This document shows, piece after piece, positions 1 through 5,748 of a stretch of 8,414 bases of DNA; positions within the stretch are counted from its first letter, which is position 1, and the number at the start of each line of letters is the position of its first letter. The position numbers and the translations under genes are program-made. The notes under the pieces were generated by a model. The model ran no database searches, had not been told where the DNA came from, and saw only the letters and a list, made by a program, of their open reading frames with translations. Source of the DNA: an uncultured Lachnospiraceae bacterium (GTDB lineage Bacteria; Bacillota; Clostridia; Lachnospirales; Lachnospiraceae); NCBI GenBank assembly GCA_902766845.1, contig CACXFD010000146.1, positions 1 to 8,414 on the forward strand, in the 5' to 3' direction.

Positions 1-2
1 TC

Positions 3-1028
3 GAGTGGAGCCCGTCGCGCACCGGCCTGATCAACCCGGTCGCAGTTTTCGATCCGGTTGAGCTGGAGGGGACCACGGTCAGCCGCGCGAGCGTCCATAA
101 CGTCAGCATCCTGCGGGCCCTTTCGCTCGGGATCGGGGACCGGATCACGGTCTACAAGGCCAATATGATCATTCCGCAGATCGCGGAGAACCTGACGCGG
201 AGCGGGACATGCGAACCGCCGTCCGCCTGTCCGGTCTGCGGCGGAAAGACCGAGATCACGGGACAGAACGACGCACTGAGCCTGTATTGCACAAATCCCG
301 ACTGCGACGCGAAACGGATCGGCAGCTATGCCCATGCGGCCGGCCGCGACGCGCTGAACATCGAGGGGCTCAGCGAAGCCACGCTCGAGCGCCTGGTGGA
401 CGCGGGGCTGATCCACTCTTATGCGGATCTGTTCCGGCTGTCGGAGCACCGGGACGCGATCACGCGGATGGAGGGCTTCGGAGACCGGTCGTTCGAAAAG
501 CTGACCGCGGCGGCGGACGCGGCGCGCCGCACCACGCCGGCCCGGCTGCTGTACGCGCTCGGGATCCCCGGCATCGGCCTGTCCAACGCGAAGGCGCTCT
601 GTCAGGCGTTTGACGACGACCTGGACCGGCTGCTTTCGGCCGGGGAGGAAGAACTCGCGCAGGTGGCGGGAATCGGAGCGGTGCTGGCCGGCAACGTGAC
701 CGCGTTCTTTGCGAAGGAGCGGAACCGGGAAGAGCTGGCACAGCTCCTGTCCGTCACCGAGCCGGTCCGTGAGGAGCGGCGCAGCATAGAGGGGCTGGCC
801 GGAAAGACGTTTGTCGTGACCGGGAGCCTGAACACGTTCGAGAACCGCGGCGCGCTCAAGGCGGCCATCGAGGCGGCCGGCGGGAAAGTGGCCGGCTCGG
901 TGAGCGCGAAGACCGATTATCTGATCAATAACGACCCGGCCAGCGGATCCTCCAAGAACCGCGCGGCCCGGGAACTCGGGATCCCGATCCTGACCGAGGA
1001 GGAGATCCGGGCCATGCTGGGACTCTGA
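3..1028 (+). CDS. ligA: NAD+-dependent DNA ligase LigA, C-terminal half (5' end outside window)
   Basis: This is the 3' part of the NAD+-dependent ligase that seals nicks in replication and repair. The reading frame is open from base 3 and gives 341 visible residues, about half of the usual 650-670. The adenylation domain and its KxDG lysine lie upstream of the window. Visible domains in order are: the OB fold (about residues 1-68, with RTGLINPVA and VSRASVHN); a four-Cys zinc finger (Cys 76, 79, 96 and 101, spacing C-x2-C-x16-C-x4-C); a helix-hairpin-helix region (about 105-265, with LGIPGIGLSNAK and VAGIGAVLAG); and a C-terminal BRCT domain (about 264-341, GKTFVVTGSL and DYLINND). The ATG at 165 is internal to the OB fold and is not the start. 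The frame ends at TGA 1026-1028. No U-tract terminator follows, so transcription may run into metA 80 bp downstream. Confidence 0.97.
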   Translation, partial: EWSPSRTGLINPVAVFDPVELEGTTVSRASVHNVSILRALSLGIGDRITVYKANMIIPQIAENLTRSGTCEPPSACPVCGGKTEITGQNDALSLYCTNPDCDAKRIGSYAHAAGRDALNIEGLSEATLERLVDAGLIHSYADLFRLSEHRDAITRMEGFGDRSFEKLTAAADAARRTTPARLLYALGIPGIGLSNAKALCQAFDDDLDRLLSAGEEELAQVAGIGAVLAGNVTAFFAKERNREELAQLLSVTEPVREERRSIEGLAGKTFVVTGSLNTFENRGALKAAIEAAGGKVAGSVSAKTDYLINNDPASGSSKNRAARELGIPILTEEEIRAMLGL

Positions 1029-1090
1029 GCCCGGCCGGGACCGCGCCGTCCGCAGACGCGGAAGCAGCGGCGCCCATCGAAGTATTCCAG

Positions 1091-1096
1091 AAGGAG
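1091..1096 (+). promoter_or_regulatory. Ribosome binding site of metA with long spacing
   Basis: AAGGAG lies 12 nt before the metA ATG at 1109, longer than the usual 5-9 nt. An out-of-frame ATG at 1099 is only 2 nt from it and opens a frame of about 28 codons. An in-frame TGA at 1100-1102 rules out any earlier metA start. Confidence 0.6.
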
Positions 1097-1108
1097 ACAT
1101 GATCCGTT

Positions 1109-2014
1109 ATGCCGATCAAAGTACAGAAAGACCTGCCGGCCAGAGCCATCCTGGAGGCGGAGAACATTTTCGTGATGGATGAGGAGCGCGCGCTCGGACA
1201 GGACATCCGGCCGCTCGAGATCGTCATCCTGAACCTGATGCCGCTGAAGGAGGAGACGGAGACGCAGCTGCTGCGGATCCTTTCGAACTCCCCGCTTCAG
1301 GTGAACGTGACGTTTCTGATGCTGTCCACGCACGAGGCGCGTCACACATCCGCGAACCACCTGAACCAGTTCTATGTGGAGTTCTCCGAGATCCGCGGAC
1401 GGCGCTTTGACGGCATGATCATCACCGGGGCCCCGGTCGAGCAGCTCCCGTTCGAGGACGTGGATTACTGGCCGGAACTGTGCACGATCATGGACTGGAC
1501 AACGACGCATGTCACGAGCACGATCCACATTTGCTGGGGCGCGCAGGCCGGCATCTACCATCATTACGGCGTTCCGAAATACGATCTTCCGAAAAAACTG
1601 TCGGGCGTGTACGAACACCGGCTGCTGCATCGCCGCGTGCCGCTCGTGCGTTCGTTCGACGACCGGTTCCTGGCTCCGCATTCGCGCTATACCACGGTCC
1701 GGCGGGAAGACGTGGCGGCCTGTGAGGATCTCGAGATCCTGGCGGAATCGGACGAGGCCGGCGTCTATCTGGTCCAGAGCCATGACGGCCGGCGCGTCTT
1801 CATCTTCGGGCATCCGGAGTATGACCGCGTAACGCTCGATCAGGAATACCGGCGGGATCTGGCGAAGGGGATCGGCCCGTCGATTCCGGTACGCTATTAT
1901 GAGAACGACGATCCCGACACCCGGCCGCTCCTGTCTTGGCGGAGCCATTCCGGCCTGCTCTACAGCAACTGGCTCAACTATTACGTCTATCAGGAGACGC
2001 CGTACGAACTGTGA
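1109..2014 (+). CDS. metA: Homoserine O-acyltransferase MetA (probably acetyl-CoA specific)
   Basis: MetA acylates the hydroxyl of L-homoserine, the first committed step of methionine synthesis, in the cytoplasm. The 301-residue protein is full length and starts MPIKV as the family does. The catalytic set falls at the family numbering: nucleophile Cys142 (HICWGAQAG), His235 and Glu237 (FGHPEYD), and Lys47 (MPLK). The acyl-CoA selector position 111 is Glu (TGAPVE). In studied members, Glu111 goes with acetyl-CoA and Gly111 (E. coli) with succinyl-CoA, so homoserine O-acetyltransferase activity is expected despite the common 'succinyltransferase' label. The start is fixed by an in-frame stop at 1100 and the conserved N-terminus. 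The gene lies 80 bp after ligA and 65 bp before the NUDIX gene. No S-box or T-box leader is visible in front of it. Confidence 0.97.
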   Translation: MPIKVQKDLPARAILEAENIFVMDEERALGQDIRPLEIVILNLMPLKEETETQLLRILSNSPLQVNVTFLMLSTHEARHTSANHLNQFYVEFSEIRGRRFDGMIITGAPVEQLPFEDVDYWPELCTIMDWTTTHVTSTIHICWGAQAGIYHHYGVPKYDLPKKLSGVYEHRLLHRRVPLVRSFDDRFLAPHSRYTTVRREDVAACEDLEILAESDEAGVYLVQSHDGRRVFIFGHPEYDRVTLDQEYRRDLAKGIGPSIPVRYYENDDPDTRPLLSWRSHSGLLYSNWLNYYVYQETPYEL

Positions 2015-2017
2015 TCT

Positions 2018-2033
2018 TCCGGCGGGAGCCGGA
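2018..2033 (+). other. Short perfect hairpin just after metA
   Basis: TCCGGC and GCCGGA form a 6-bp stem around a GGGA (GNRA-type) tetraloop, 4 nt after the metA stop. No T-tract follows, so it is not a classic intrinsic terminator. It may protect the metA 3' end or mark processing; this is inferred. Confidence 0.45.
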
Positions 2034-2079
2034 CGACCTGACCGTACAGGAAACAGAATGAAACAGAGGTGAACGGCCG

Positions 2080-2568
2080 ATGGACCGTCTGATCGCGACG
2101 ACGCTCGTGCACATTCGGAAGGAGAACGGCATCCTGATGATGCACCGCGTCAAAAAGAAGCATGACATCAACCACGACAAGTGGATCGGCGTGGGCGGCA
2201 AGCTGGAGGCCGGAGAGAGCCCGGAGGAATGCGCGCGCCGCGAGATGTTTGAAGAGACCGGCCTGACGGCCCGGAACCTGATCTACCGCGGCCTGCTGAC
2301 GTTCCTGAGCGATCAGGACGACGATGAATTGATCTTCCTGTATGACGTGACCTCGTTCGAGGGGCAGGTCAGGGAGTGCGAAGAGGGCGTGCTCGAATGG
2401 GTCCCCGAGGAAAAGATCGGTGACCTGCCGATCTGGGAAGGGGACAAGCTGATGTTCCGCTATTTGCGCGAATGTCCGGGCCCGTTCTCCCTGAAGCTTT
2501 CCTACCGCGGAGATGAGCTGGTCCTTGCCCGGGAGACGTATCCGCAGGAGCGGGACCTGCTCGCGTGA
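2080..2568 (+). CDS. NUDIX hydrolase, MutT/MTH1-like (8-oxo-dGTP diphosphatase family)
   Basis: This 162-residue protein carries an intact NUDIX box: Gly40, Glu46, Arg54-Glu55, Glu58-Glu59, Gly61 and Leu62, with the exact G-x5-E-x7-REUxEExGU spacing. The acidic residues of the box bind the divalent metals needed to cleave nucleoside diphosphate-X bonds. The residues before the box (KWIGVGGKLEAGE) and the later segment DLPIWEGDKLMF resemble MTH1-type enzymes, which hydrolyse oxidised purine dNTPs. Clean-up of 8-oxo-dGTP is therefore a reasonable guess, but NUDIX substrates cannot be settled from sequence. The start is supported by AGAGGTGA (2065-2072), 7 nt before the ATG. The gene is 65 bp downstream of metA, with no promoter seen in the gap. 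Confidence 0.93.
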   Translation: MDRLIATTLVHIRKENGILMMHRVKKKHDINHDKWIGVGGKLEAGESPEECARREMFEETGLTARNLIYRGLLTFLSDQDDDELIFLYDVTSFEGQVRECEEGVLEWVPEEKIGDLPIWEGDKLMFRYLRECPGPFSLKLSYRGDELVLARETYPQERDLLA

Positions 2569-2611
2569 AGATTCGGCCGTGCGGGGGGACGCTTCCCGGA
2601 AAAAGAAGTGC

Positions 2612-2654
2612 CGGCCTCGAACGGAGGCCGCAACAGCGGCCGGACAGCGGCCGG
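2612..2654 (+). repeat. GC-rich overlapping hairpins and an 11-bp tandem repeat
   Basis: In the gap after the NUDIX gene, CGGCCTC/GAGGCCG (2612-2618 with 2624-2630) forms a 7-bp stem. GGCCGC/GCGGCC (2626-2631 with 2636-2641) forms an alternative 6-bp stem around AACA. ACAGCGGCCGG occurs twice in tandem (2633-2643 and 2644-2654). No T-tract follows. The region may end transcription in a Rho-dependent way or protect 3' ends; this is inferred. Confidence 0.5.
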
Positions 2655-2688
2655 CTGCAAGGACCGGCCCGGTGTAAAGAAAAAACAC

Positions 2689-2717
2689 TTGACAGATAAG
2701 ACGCCTTGTCGTACAAT
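2689..2717 (+). promoter_or_regulatory. Sigma-A type promoter of ylxM-ffh
   Basis: A perfect -35 box TTGACA (2689-2694), a 17-nt spacer and TACAAT (2712-2717, one mismatch from TATAAT) form a near-consensus housekeeping promoter. The start of transcription should be near 2724, leaving a leader of about 60 nt before the GTG at 2784. An A-rich stretch (2676-2686) just upstream of the -35 could act as an UP-like element. Confidence 0.88.
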
Positions 2718-2733
2718 GCTCTTCGGCAGTCCG

Positions 2734-2759
2734 TGCGGGGCGTCTTTTCCTGTCCCGCA
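2734..2759 (+). other. Hairpin in the ylxM-ffh leader
   Basis: TGCGGGG (2734-2740) can pair with TCCCGCA (2753-2759), giving six Watson-Crick pairs plus a G-T pair around a 12-nt loop. It lies inside the predicted 5' leader, ending 11 nt before the ribosome site. It could stabilise the mRNA; no regulator is known from the sequence. Confidence 0.4.
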
Positions 2760-2770
2760 AATCCGTTTCC

Positions 2771-2777
2771 GGTGAGG
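2771..2777 (+). promoter_or_regulatory. Ribosome binding site that fixes the ylxM start
   Basis: GGTGAGG ends 6 nt before GTG 2784 and so selects that start. The in-frame GTG at 2772 overlaps the site, and the TTG at 2706 lies inside the promoter spacer. Confidence 0.65.
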
Positions 2778-2783
2778 CGCGTC

Positions 2784-3134
2784 GTGGAAGACTTTGTTCG
2801 TCAGACATTATTATATGATCTGTACGGAGACCTGCTGACTCCGCATCAGCGGGCCGTCTACGAGGCGGTCACATTTGAAGACCTGTCGCTCTCGGAGGCG
2901 GCGCAGCAGTACGGGATCAGCCGGCAGGGCGTACATGACCTGGTCCGCCGCGTGGATAAGATCCTGGGCGGATATGAAGACAAGCTCCATCTGGTGGACC
3001 GGCTGCTGTCCGCGCGGGAGTGTGCGCGGCAGATCCGCGAATCGGTGCGGAAGATGGAGGCTGCGGGACCCGCGCAGCGGGAAGAACTGGACCGGCTCCT
3101 GGAACAGACGGACCGGCTCGCGGAGCTGATCTGA
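2784..3134 (+). CDS. ylxM: YlxM family helix-turn-helix protein (SRP operon partner)
   Basis: A 116-residue protein of the YlxM/p13 family, encoded just before ffh in many Bacillota. Some streptococcal and mycoplasma relatives have been linked to SRP function, but the role here is inferred from context. Residues 15-62 match the family's sigma-70 region-4-like helix-turn-helix (LLTPHQ; SLSEAAQQYGISRQGVHDLV). Residues 70-115 are charged and heptad-like (RLLSARECARQI; EELDRLLEQTDRL), probably coiled coil. The GTG start is chosen because the promoter's -10 box lies at 2712-2717, which excludes the longer frame beginning at 2706, and because GGTGAGG sits 6 nt upstream. A 57-nt gap separates it from ffh, so the two should be co-transcribed. 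Confidence 0.9.
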   Translation: MEDFVRQTLLYDLYGDLLTPHQRAVYEAVTFEDLSLSEAAQQYGISRQGVHDLVRRVDKILGGYEDKLHLVDRLLSARECARQIRESVRKMEAAGPAQREELDRLLEQTDRLAELI

Positions 3135-3160
3135 CGGATATGCACGCGAAACGGACCGGA

Positions 3161-3175
3161 CGGCCTGCGCGGCCG
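3161..3175 (+). other. Small hairpin between ylxM and ffh
   Basis: CGGCC and GGCCG form a 5-bp stem around TGCGC, ending 3 nt before the ffh ribosome site (AGAGGAAG, 3179-3186). There is no T-tract. It could expose or insulate the ffh ribosome site, but in such GC-rich sequence it may be chance. Confidence 0.3.
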
Positions 3176-3191
3176 GAAAGAGGAAGATCAC

Positions 3192-4541
3192 ATGGCGTTC
3201 GAATCGCTTTCGGATAAACTTCAGAACGTATTCAAGACGCTGCGCGGCAAAGGCCGCCTGACGGAGGCGGACGTCCATACCGCCATGAAGGAAGTCAAGA
3301 TGGCCCTTCTGGAGGCGGACGTTTCGTTCAAGATCGTCAAACAGTTCACGCGCACCGTGGAGGAGCGGGCCATCGGAGCGGATGTGCTCGGAAGCCTGAC
3401 GCCCGGCCAGACCGTCATCAAGATCGTGAATGAAGAACTCACGCGCCTGATGGGGTCGGAGAACACGGAGCTTCAGCTGAATCCGGGCATGGCCCTGACC
3501 GTCATCATGATGATGGGCCTGCAGGGCGCCGGCAAGACCACGACGGCCGCCAAACTGGCCGGCCAGCTCAAGGCCAAAGGAAAGAAGCCCCTGCTCGTCG
3601 CGTGCGACGTATACCGTCCGGCCGCCATCAAACAGCTCGAGGTGAACGCGGAACGCGTCGGCGTGCCGGTCTTTACGATGGGAGACCAGAATTCGCCGGT
3701 CGACATCGCCCGCGCCGCCTGTGAGCACGCGCGCAAGAACAGCATGAACGTGGTCCTGCTGGATACGGCCGGCCGCCTGCACGTGGATGAAGACATGATG
3801 GAGGAGCTCCGGCGCATCCGGGAAGCCGTAACGGTGGATCAGACCATCCTCGTGGTGGACGCCATGACCGGACAGGACGCGGTGAACGTGGCCAAGCAGT
3901 TCCAGGACCAGATCGGCATCAGCGGCGTGATCCTGACGAAACTGGACGGTGACACCCGCGGCGGCGCAGCCCTGTCCATCCGCGCGGTCACGGACCGCCC
4001 GATTCTCTACGTCGGCATGGGAGAAAAGCTCACGGATCTCGAGCCGTTCTATCCGGACCGGATGGCCGGACGGATCCTCGGCATGGGAGACGTGCTGACG
4101 CTGATCGACCGCGTCAGTTCGGAGATCGACGAAGACCAGGCCCGCCGCACCGAGCGCAAGATGCGAAAGGGAGAACTGGACTTCAACGATTATCTCGAGC
4201 AGATGCAGCAGATGAAGAAGATGGGCGGGCTGACGTCGCTTCTCGGCATGCTGCCGGGCATGGGCCAGCTCAAGGGCCTCGATCAGATCGACGACTCCGC
4301 CTTGAAACGGGTGGAGAGCATCATCTACTCCATGACGAAGGAAGAACGCGCGAACCCGTCGATCCTGAATCCTTCGCGCAAGAGCCGGATCGCCCGCGGC
4401 GCCGGCATGGATATCGCAGAGGTCAACCGCTTCATCAAGCAGTTCGAACAGAGCAAGAAGATGATGAAGCAGATGATGGGAAATATGGGAAAACGCGGCG
4501 GCCGCGGCCTGTTCGGCGGCCGGGGCGGCTTTCCGTTCTGA
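3192..4541 (+). CDS. ffh: Signal recognition particle protein Ffh (SRP54)
   Basis: Ffh is the GTPase of the signal recognition particle. With the small SRP RNA it binds signal sequences on ribosomes and docks at FtsY in the membrane. The 449-residue protein is complete. The N domain is about residues 1-95. The G domain carries G1 GLQGAGKTT (109-117), DTAGRLH (191-197), TKLDGDTRGG (249-258) and GMGEKLTDLEPF (275-286). The methionine-rich M domain (about 320-435) contains the finger-loop segment LLGMLPGMG (350-358) and the RNA-binding SRIARGAG (398-405). The tail is Gly/Arg-rich and ends GGFPF. AGAGGAAG (3179-3186) supports the ATG. It lies 57 nt after ylxM and 78 nt before rpsP. The SRP RNA gene itself is not in the window. 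Confidence 0.98.
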   Translation: MAFESLSDKLQNVFKTLRGKGRLTEADVHTAMKEVKMALLEADVSFKIVKQFTRTVEERAIGADVLGSLTPGQTVIKIVNEELTRLMGSENTELQLNPGMALTVIMMMGLQGAGKTTTAAKLAGQLKAKGKKPLLVACDVYRPAAIKQLEVNAERVGVPVFTMGDQNSPVDIARAACEHARKNSMNVVLLDTAGRLHVDEDMMEELRRIREAVTVDQTILVVDAMTGQDAVNVAKQFQDQIGISGVILTKLDGDTRGGAALSIRAVTDRPILYVGMGEKLTDLEPFYPDRMAGRILGMGDVLTLIDRVSSEIDEDQARRTERKMRKGELDFNDYLEQMQQMKKMGGLTSLLGMLPGMGQLKGLDQIDDSALKRVESIIYSMTKEERANPSILNPSRKSRIARGAGMDIAEVNRFIKQFEQSKKMMKQMMGNMGKRGGRGLFGGRGGFPF

Positions 4542-4549
4542 ACCGGTCA

Positions 4550-4604
4550 AAAGTGGACGCGAACACGACGGTCACACTTTAGATACATCAAAACATTAAA
4601 TTTT
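4550..4604 (+). promoter_or_regulatory. AT-rich leader of rpsP with an inverted repeat
   Basis: AAAGTG (4550-4555) and CACTTT (4575-4580) are inverted repeats 19 nt apart. They are followed by an AT-rich segment (4578-4604) that stands out from the GC-rich surroundings and leads into GGAGGT. No convincing -35/-10 pair was found. It may be an open, efficiently translated leader or a processing site after ffh; both are inferred. Confidence 0.35.
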
Positions 4605-4619
4605 CGGAGGTAACACAAC

Positions 4620-4865
4620 ATGGCTGTCAAGATCAGACTGAAGAGAATGGGTCAGAAGAAAGCGCCTTTCTACCGCGTGGTCGTTGCGGACGCCCGCTCG
4701 CCCCGTGACGGACGCTTCATCGAAGAGATCGGTTACTATGATCCCACCAAGGATCCGAGCGTGATCAAGATCGACGCGGAACTTGCGAAAAAGTGGCTGG
4801 ACAACGGTGCCCAGCCGACGGAAACGGTTGGAAAGCTGCTGAAGATCGCCGGTATCGAGAAGTAA
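4620..4865 (+). CDS. rpsP: 30S ribosomal protein S16
   Basis: S16 is a structural protein of the small ribosomal subunit that helps fold the 5' domain of 16S rRNA. The 81-residue product is of normal length and carries the family start MAVKIRLKRMGQKKAPFYR and the segment SPRDGRFIEEIGYYDP. A strong GGAGGT (4606-4611) lies 8 nt before the ATG, in an AT-rich context that should favour heavy translation. Only 16 nt separate its stop from khpA. rpsP followed by khpA, rimM and trmD is the standard Bacillota order, so this gene opens the ribosome-maturation part of the cluster. Confidence 0.98.
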   Translation: MAVKIRLKRMGQKKAPFYRVVVADARSPRDGRFIEEIGYYDPTKDPSVIKIDAELAKKWLDNGAQPTETVGKLLKIAGIEK

Positions 4866-4869
4866 GATC

Positions 4870-4875
4870 GGAGGT
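4870..4875 (+). promoter_or_regulatory. Ribosome binding site that supports the khpA TTG start
   Basis: GGAGGT ends 6 nt before TTG 4882. No ATG or GTG in the same frame lies nearby, so the rare TTG is the best start. Confidence 0.7.
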
Positions 4876-4881
4876 CCTGTT

Positions 4882-5109
4882 TTGAAGGAGTTGATTGAAA
4901 CGATCGCCCGTTCCCTGGTGGATCATCCGGAAGAAGTCGAGGTCCTCGAGACCGTCGATGAACACGAGATCCGCCTGGAACTCAAGGTGGCTCCCTCGGA
5001 CATGGGAAAGGTGATCGGAAAACAGGGTCGGATCGCGAAGGCTATTCGGGCCGTCCTCAAGGCGGCCTCGGCCAAGGAAGAGCGCAAGGTCTTCCTGGAC
5101 ATTCAGTAA
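4882..5109 (+). CDS. khpA: KH-domain RNA-binding protein KhpA (YlqC)
   Basis: A 75-residue single KH-domain protein. In streptococci and related bacteria, KhpA pairs with KhpB (Jag/EloR), binds many RNAs and affects cell elongation and division; a similar role here is inferred from family and gene order. The RNA-binding GxxG loop is GKQG (46-49) inside MGKVIGKQGRIAKAIR. The fold is complete, with the end RKVFLDIQ matching the final KH strand. Translation starts at a rare TTG with a good GGAGGT 6 nt upstream. The gene follows rpsP by 16 nt. It is followed by a 112-nt gap holding a strong terminator hairpin before rimM. Confidence 0.95.
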   Translation: MKELIETIARSLVDHPEEVEVLETVDEHEIRLELKVAPSDMGKVIGKQGRIAKAIRAVLKAASAKEERKVFLDIQ

Positions 5110-5120
5110 ACAGGCGCGCA

Positions 5121-5158
5121 CGGGGCGCCCGGCGCAGGAATGCGGCGGCGCCCTGCGC
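5121..5158 (+). other. Alternative GC-rich stems upstream of the khpA-rimM terminator
   Basis: Two mutually exclusive folds are visible. Fold A pairs GGGCGCC (5123-5129) with GGCGCCC (5147-5153), with an inner CGCA/TGCG stem capped by a GGAA tetraloop. Fold B pairs GCGCAGG (5132-5138) with CCTGCGC (5152-5158). CGGGGC (5121-5126) can also pair with GCCCCG (5166-5171) in the terminator's 5' arm. This is the layout of an attenuator, but GC-rich sequence makes chance pairing likely. Confidence 0.4.
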
Positions 5159-5164
5159 AGACAG

Positions 5165-5192
5165 AGCCCCGGCGTGCCGGGGCTTGCTTTTT
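5165..5192 (+). terminator. Intrinsic terminator or attenuator between khpA and rimM
   Basis: AGCCCCGG (5165-5172) and CCGGGGCT (5177-5184) form a perfect 8-bp stem around CGTG, followed by TGC and five Ts (5188-5192). It should stop a good share of transcripts from rpsP-khpA. Only 29 nt remain before the rimM ATG, which is too little for a full promoter plus leader. Confidence 0.87.
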
Positions 5193-5221
5193 CATCTGCC
5201 TCATGAAACGGAGGAACGGTC

Positions 5222-5734
5222 ATGCCGGAACAGAAACTCAGGGTGGGCATCATCACGACCACGCACGGCGTGCGCGGGGACGTGAAGGTGTTCCCGACAA
5301 CGGATGATATCGAGCGCTTCCGCGATCTGAAAAAGGTCACGGTCACGGACGGCAGACGGACGCTGGAGACCGAGGTCGAGCATGTGAAATACGTCGGGAA
5401 CGTCCCGGTCCTGAAGCTCAAAGGCCTGGACGATATGGATGCGGCCGCGCTCTGGCGTCAGGCGGACATCTATGTGGACCGGGCGGACGCGGTGCCGCTC
5501 GGGGAGAATGAGAACTACGTCGGAGACGTGATCGGCCTGCGCGTGGTCGGAGACGACGGGACGGAGTACGGTACGGTCCGTGATATCATGGAGACCGGCG
5601 CGAACGACGTCTATGTGGTGGACTGGGACGGAAAAGAACTGCTGCTGCCGTCGATCCCTTCCTGCATCCTGGAAGTGAACGTGGAAGAAGGCTTCGTGAG
5701 GGTGCACATGCTCCCGGGCCTTCTGGACCTGTAA
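5222..5734 (+). CDS. rimM: Ribosome maturation factor RimM
   Basis: RimM binds free 30S particles, contacts S19, and helps the 16S rRNA 3' domain mature. The 170-residue protein has both family domains: an N-terminal beta barrel (about 5-88, with THGVRGDVKV at 14-23) and a C-terminal PRC barrel (about 95-170, with YVGDVIGL at 99-106, GANDVYVV at 126-133 and ELLLPSIP at 139-146). It ends in the usual LPGLLDL. GGAGG (5210-5214) lies 7 nt before the ATG. rimM is 14 nt upstream of trmD and so is translated from the same mRNA. The terminator-like hairpin just in front suggests that expression is set by readthrough, or by a promoter inside khpA. Confidence 0.97.
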   Translation: MPEQKLRVGIITTTHGVRGDVKVFPTTDDIERFRDLKKVTVTDGRRTLETEVEHVKYVGNVPVLKLKGLDDMDAAALWRQADIYVDRADAVPLGENENYVGDVIGLRVVGDDGTEYGTVRDIMETGANDVYVVDWDGKELLLPSIPSCILEVNVEEGFVRVHMLPGLLDL

Positions 5735-5748
5735 ACGGAGGGACAGAC

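Noticed and set aside
1099..1185. Small leader ORF of about 28 codons overlapping the metA start
   Set aside because: Its ATG is only 2 nt from AAGGAG and it shows no met-rich or attenuator-like pattern. It is probably chance.
917..1948. Open frame of 343 codons on the minus strand opposite metA and the ligA end
   Set aside because: It overlaps two clear genes on the + strand and shows no family motif. It is a composition artefact.
2706..2783. N-terminal extension of YlxM from TTG 2706 or GTG 2772
   Set aside because: TTG 2706 lies between the -35 and -10 boxes and would not be transcribed. GTG 2772 overlaps the ribosome site.
2569..2783. Possible small SRP RNA gene near ffh
   Set aside because: No GGAA tetraloop stem with the conserved internal loop of SRP RNA was found, and the hairpins present are short and repeat-like.
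1990..2808. Open frame of 272 codons on the minus strand opposite the NUDIX gene
   Set aside because: It lies opposite an intact NUDIX gene, runs through the ylxM promoter and resembles no known protein.
4420..4541. Gly/Arg-rich tail of Ffh as an unusual fusion
   Set aside because: Met-, Gly- and basic-rich ends closing in a Pro-Phe type sequence are common in Ffh, so this is ordinary.
2811..4550. Open frame of 579 codons on the minus strand opposite ffh
   Set aside because: It mirrors the strongly conserved ffh and is rich in His, Arg, Asp and Leu, as expected for the reverse of a GC-rich gene. It has no recognisable domain.
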